This document shows, in pieces, positions 29,876 through 32,127 of a stretch of DNA of 32,127 nucleotides. The notes beneath the pieces were generated by a model. That model did not search any database. It was not told the origin of the DNA and saw only the letters and a list, made by a program, of their open reading frames with translations. Source of the DNA: Pseudomonadales bacterium. GTDB lineage: Bacteria; Pseudomonadota; Gammaproteobacteria; Pseudomonadales; Azotimanducaceae. The position numbers and the translations under genes were made by a program. The stretch lies in assembly GCA_022827905.1 (NCBI GenBank), contig JAJEIQ010000038.1:1-32127 (forward strand), in the 5' to 3' direction. The first letter of the stretch is position 1. Each line of letters opens with the position of its first letter.

Positions 29876-31876
29876 CTACACGCGGTTCCTGACTTCGGCC
29901 ACGCGAAACTTGAGCTTTTGGTTGGGGGCGGCGGTCGGGAACGGGTTGATGCCCATTCGATAGTTCTCGGGCACCACCTCCAGCTTGACGTGGTGCGCGA
30001 TCAGCAGCAGGTTCACGGCGATTTGCAGTTCCAGCCACCGGTGTCCCAGGCAGGTGTGTGTGCCGAGCCCGTAGGGCGCGTAGGCGCCGGGGGCCATGTG
30101 CTCGTCCCGCCCGGGCAGGTAGCGGTCGATGTCGAACTTCAACGGATCGGGGAAAAAGTCCGCGCTATAGTGCGTCACCGTGTGGCAGATCAGCAGCCGA
30201 GTCTGCGGCGGTATCTCGAAGCCATCGACGACGCATTGGTTCATGACCGTTCTGAACTGCCAGGGAATCACCGGGTAAAGACGCTCGGATTCGAGAAACA
30301 GCCGGTGCGTCACGTCCATGCTCTCGCGGTTGAAGGCTTCCGCCTTGGGGTCGTGGCCGTTGCCGAACAGGGCGTCCGCTTCCTTGCGAACCGCCTCGTA
30401 CATCTCCGGGTGGCGCAGCATGGCATAGACGGCGAAGGCCAGCCCGCTGCCGAGATAGATGCTGGCGACCATGGATGCGACGAATGGGAAGATAACGTCC
30501 GTTTCGGGCAGGAATTGCGGATCGTTCCGATGCAGTTCGAGCACCGCGTCGGAGAGGTCGAGGGGCTTGCCTGCCCGCTGAGCCGGTGTGTGCGATGAGT
30601 GGATCGACTCCTGAAGCACGGCGATGTGCTTCTTGGCGCGCCTCATTCTTGGCGTTGACAGCATGAATTTCGGCAGGGCCCGAATGGTGTGCGTGACTAG
30701 GGCGCGATGTTCGTAGTCGATCAATGCGTCGGCGTACTCACTGCAATCCACCCCGATCAACAGGTGCGAGACTTGGTGGCTGACGTAGTTGCGCAGGGTG
30801 TCCGCCGCACTGAGGACGTCGCCTTTCTGCCACTGGCCGATGCCTTCCTTGCACAGGCTGATGAGTTCCGGCAGCCTTTGCGCCAGCGCGGCACGGGAAT
30901 AGGCTCCTCGCAGCGCCTTGCGCATCTTGTGGTGTTCGGCGCCGTCCATGCCGGGCAGCGATCGAGAAGCCCCGAAGACGCCTTCAAGATCCTTGATGTA
31001 GTCCTTGGAACGCAGATAGAAGCGTCCTTGCTTGTTGACCCACTGGTTGGCTTCGGCGCCCATCAAGGCGACCACTTGCTGCCCGCCCATGCGGATCGGG
31101 ACTTCGGCCACTGAGCCGTACTTGTCGTGGATTTGGCTCATCGCCTTCGGGATGTTGCCGTTAAGGAAGTCCCGCTGCCGGAGGATGTCTACGATCCGCA
31201 GCTTGGGGATGGGCTTGGTCGCCAGAACCCGCCGCGTCATGGGTTTGACGGCGCTTTCCCTTACCGCGGTGAATACGGTTCGGCCCACGATGTCCAGCTT
31301 CGTGAGTGCCTCGATCCGCTCCAGGCTGTCTTGGTAGTCCTCTTCCGACAGGATGAGCTTGAACCCGTCGCCGGAATGCATTAGCCCGATCAGGATGATG
31401 TCCCGCGGAGCCGGGATGGTGTCGTCCATCAACTCGTTGAGAATTCGGGTCCTGGCTTCCAGGCTCACCGTGCTCCTTTCGGCGCTGGGATAGCGGCGTG
31501 AACGGGAAACATCGCGGGACAGTGTCCAGAAGCCGCCCGACTCGTAGTCGAGAATGCCCTTATTGACTAGGCGTTCCAGCGTAGCGGAGACAATCTCGTC
31601 GGATCGGGCGGCAGTCCGCTCGATCCAGTACTGCATGGAGAACGTTTCCGTCGTCTCGCTGATTTCCAGCAGCGTCGGATCGAGCAGCTCGTCGCCGGTT
31701 GGCGTGGCGTCGATGAGGCGCATGGCCTCTAGGTCGGAATCGGTCCGGCCATCAAGGGCAAGATCGGCGAGCACCCCGCCGCCCATCATGCAGGCGAAGT
31801 CCCAGCCGGGGACCATTTCCAGATACCCGCTGTCCTCATTGAGCATCAGCAGGATCAGTTCTTCTGTGAGCCGCAT
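29876..31876 (-). CDS. GPP34 (GOLPH3-like) domain fused to cytochrome P450, copy 2
   Basis: 666 residues with the same architecture as the copy at 22003-24012. GPP34, residues 1 to about 212: MRLTEELILLMLNEDSGYL, MGGGVLADLALDGRT, IDATPTGDELLDPTLLEI, LERLVNKGILDYESGGFW. P450, about 215-666: DGAEHHKMRKALRGAYSRA, Glu529-Arg532 (ESERLYPVIP), heme loop APYGLGTHTCLG with Cys609 and Tyr in place of the usual Phe. The I-helix segment VASIYLGSG again lacks acid and Thr. Shared block SHTPAQRAGK and DPQFLPETD mark common origin, but divergence is large, so the duplication is old. ATG 31876 lines up with copy 1; an in-frame extension reaches into the IS. It is transcribed toward the pump from a separate promoter. 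Confidence 0.93.
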   Translation of the reverse strand: MRLTEELILLMLNEDSGYLEMVPGWDFACMMGGGVLADLALDGRTDSDLEAMRLIDATPTGDELLDPTLLEISETTETFSMQYWIERTAARSDEIVSATLERLVNKGILDYESGGFWTLSRDVSRSRRYPSAERSTVSLEARTRILNELMDDTIPAPRDIILIGLMHSGDGFKLILSEEDYQDSLERIEALTKLDIVGRTVFTAVRESAVKPMTRRVLATKPIPKLRIVDILRQRDFLNGNIPKAMSQIHDKYGSVAEVPIRMGGQQVVALMGAEANQWVNKQGRFYLRSKDYIKDLEGVFGASRSLPGMDGAEHHKMRKALRGAYSRAALAQRLPELISLCKEGIGQWQKGDVLSAADTLRNYVSHQVSHLLIGVDCSEYADALIDYEHRALVTHTIRALPKFMLSTPRMRRAKKHIAVLQESIHSSHTPAQRAGKPLDLSDAVLELHRNDPQFLPETDVIFPFVASMVASIYLGSGLAFAVYAMLRHPEMYEAVRKEADALFGNGHDPKAEAFNRESMDVTHRLFLESERLYPVIPWQFRTVMNQCVVDGFEIPPQTRLLICHTVTHYSADFFPDPLKFDIDRYLPGRDEHMAPGAYAPYGLGTHTCLGHRWLELQIAVNLLLIAHHVKLEVVPENYRMGINPFPTAAPNQKLKFRVAEVRNRV

Positions 31877-31970
31877 TGTGAACAGCCCTCTGCCGGTCTG
31901 AGGCGAAGCCTCGCTAGTGTTGTCAGCGCGACCGTTCTCCGCCATTCCTTGGAACGGACACGACCCAATA

Positions 31971-31999
31971 ATGATAGCGAAAGTGTTAGGGCGTGTTAA
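31971..31999 (-). promoter_or_regulatory. Hybrid promoter: -35 in IS end, -10 in flanking DNA, for GPP34-P450 copy 2
   Basis: On the minus strand TTAACA (31999-31994) and TATCAT (31976-31971) each match five of six consensus bases with the ideal 17-base spacer. The -35 lies in the GTGTTAACAC palindrome at the end of the IS5-family element; the -10 lies outside it. Transcription would start near 31964 and read into the P450 gene at 31876. Confidence 0.6.
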
Positions 32000-32127
32000 C
32001 ACTATCGCAGGGCCTCGACGATGAGGGCGAAGACGATGAAGCCGAGGAACATGACGTCGAGCTTCTCGAAGCGCGAGAAGATGCGCCGGAAGCCCTTGAG
32101 CCGCCGGAACAGGCGCTCCACCTCGTT
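31989..32127 (-). mobile_element. Right end of an IS5-family insertion sequence, truncated by the window
   Basis: The terminal sequence begins about GGGCGTGTTAACACTA at 31989, preceded by TTA, a target-like trinucleotide for the IS427-type branch of IS5. The transposase stop lies 13 bases inside the end, as is common in this group. The other end and the opposite target copy are outside the window, so the exact boundary is an estimate. Confidence 0.7.
32002..32127 (-). CDS. IS5-family transposase, C-terminal fragment in window
   Basis: The last 41 codons are present and in frame to the window edge: NEVERLFRRLKGFRRIFSRF, then EKLDVMFLGFIVFALIVEALR and TAG at 32004-32002. N-E-V-E-R-L-F-R-R-L-K is the ending of the DDE transposase with its final catalytic Glu region (the E in the NxVERxFxxLK motif), characteristic of IS5/IS427 elements. 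The gene continues beyond the window; whether it is intact cannot be judged. Confidence 0.9.
   Translation of the reverse strand, partial: NEVERLFRRLKGFRRIFSRFEKLDVMFLGFIVFALIVEALR

Noticed and set aside
1-32127. CRISPR arrays, rRNA genes, prophage structural genes
   Set aside because: No regularly spaced repeats, no rRNA-like sequence and no phage proteins were seen.

Overview
The window looks like a high-GC gammaproteobacterial chromosome. The best evidence is the gene order asmA-like / mutY / yggX / tRNA-Phe, which is familiar from Pseudomonas-type genomes, together with epmB, greB, aroA of the 425-residue class I type and a tRNA-Phe with an encoded CCA. I cannot name the genus. The mix of housekeeping genes, insertion-sequence fragments, toxin-antitoxin modules and oxidative enzymes fits an uncultured environmental or host-associated lineage. 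Nearly all of the window is coding; no gene-free stretch exceeds 300 bases. The longest are about 134-405, 5349-5565, 14078-14234 and 31877-32001.

Layout. 1-2550 is an accessory arm at the 3' side of tRNA-Phe: a transposase start with an iterated repeat, an NhaP-type Na+/H+ antiporter, a BrnT/BrnA toxin-antitoxin pair and an orphan AbrB-type regulator. 2557-5348 is a conserved block on the minus strand (asmA-like, mutY, yggX, tRNA-Phe). 5349-8095 runs plus: two hairpin repeats, a conserved hypothetical gene, a wHTH-nucleotidyltransferase + HEPN pair, and epmB coupled to it. 8098-9311 is a minus-strand pair (GNAT, TauD-type dioxygenase). 9355-12712 is a coupled plus-strand operon built on methylthioribose salvage: class II aldolase, mtnA, lipoprotein amidohydrolase. 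12709-14077 is a luciferase-like monooxygenase and a coiled-coil membrane protein. 14235-18840 runs plus: greB, a four-gene unit (EF-hand protein, sigma factor, membrane anti-sigma-like protein, CnrX/Spy-like sensor), aroA and a homocysteine methyltransferase. 18850-20858 is a minus-strand BCCT carrier and ogt.

20945-32127 contains the most unusual part. Two large proteins (669 and 666 residues) each fuse an N-terminal GPP34 (GOLPH3-like, lipid-membrane-binding) domain to a complete cytochrome P450. They bracket a tripartite RND efflux system (outer-membrane lipoprotein, periplasmic adaptor, RND pump). The first fusion overlaps the outer-membrane gene by four bases, so P450 and pump form one operon. 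The second converges on the pump from the other side and appears to be transcribed from a promoter whose -35 lies in the end of an adjacent IS5-family element. Both P450s lack the usual acid/alcohol pair of the I helix, and the first carries a run of ten G inside its coding sequence. My inference is that membrane-docked P450s act on a lipid-like or very hydrophobic compound that the pump exports.

A second theme is transcription with little or no leader: brnT, the nucleotidyltransferase gene and aroA each have promoter-like -35/-10 pairs placed so that transcription would start at or within a few bases of the start codon, and none has a clear Shine-Dalgarno sequence.
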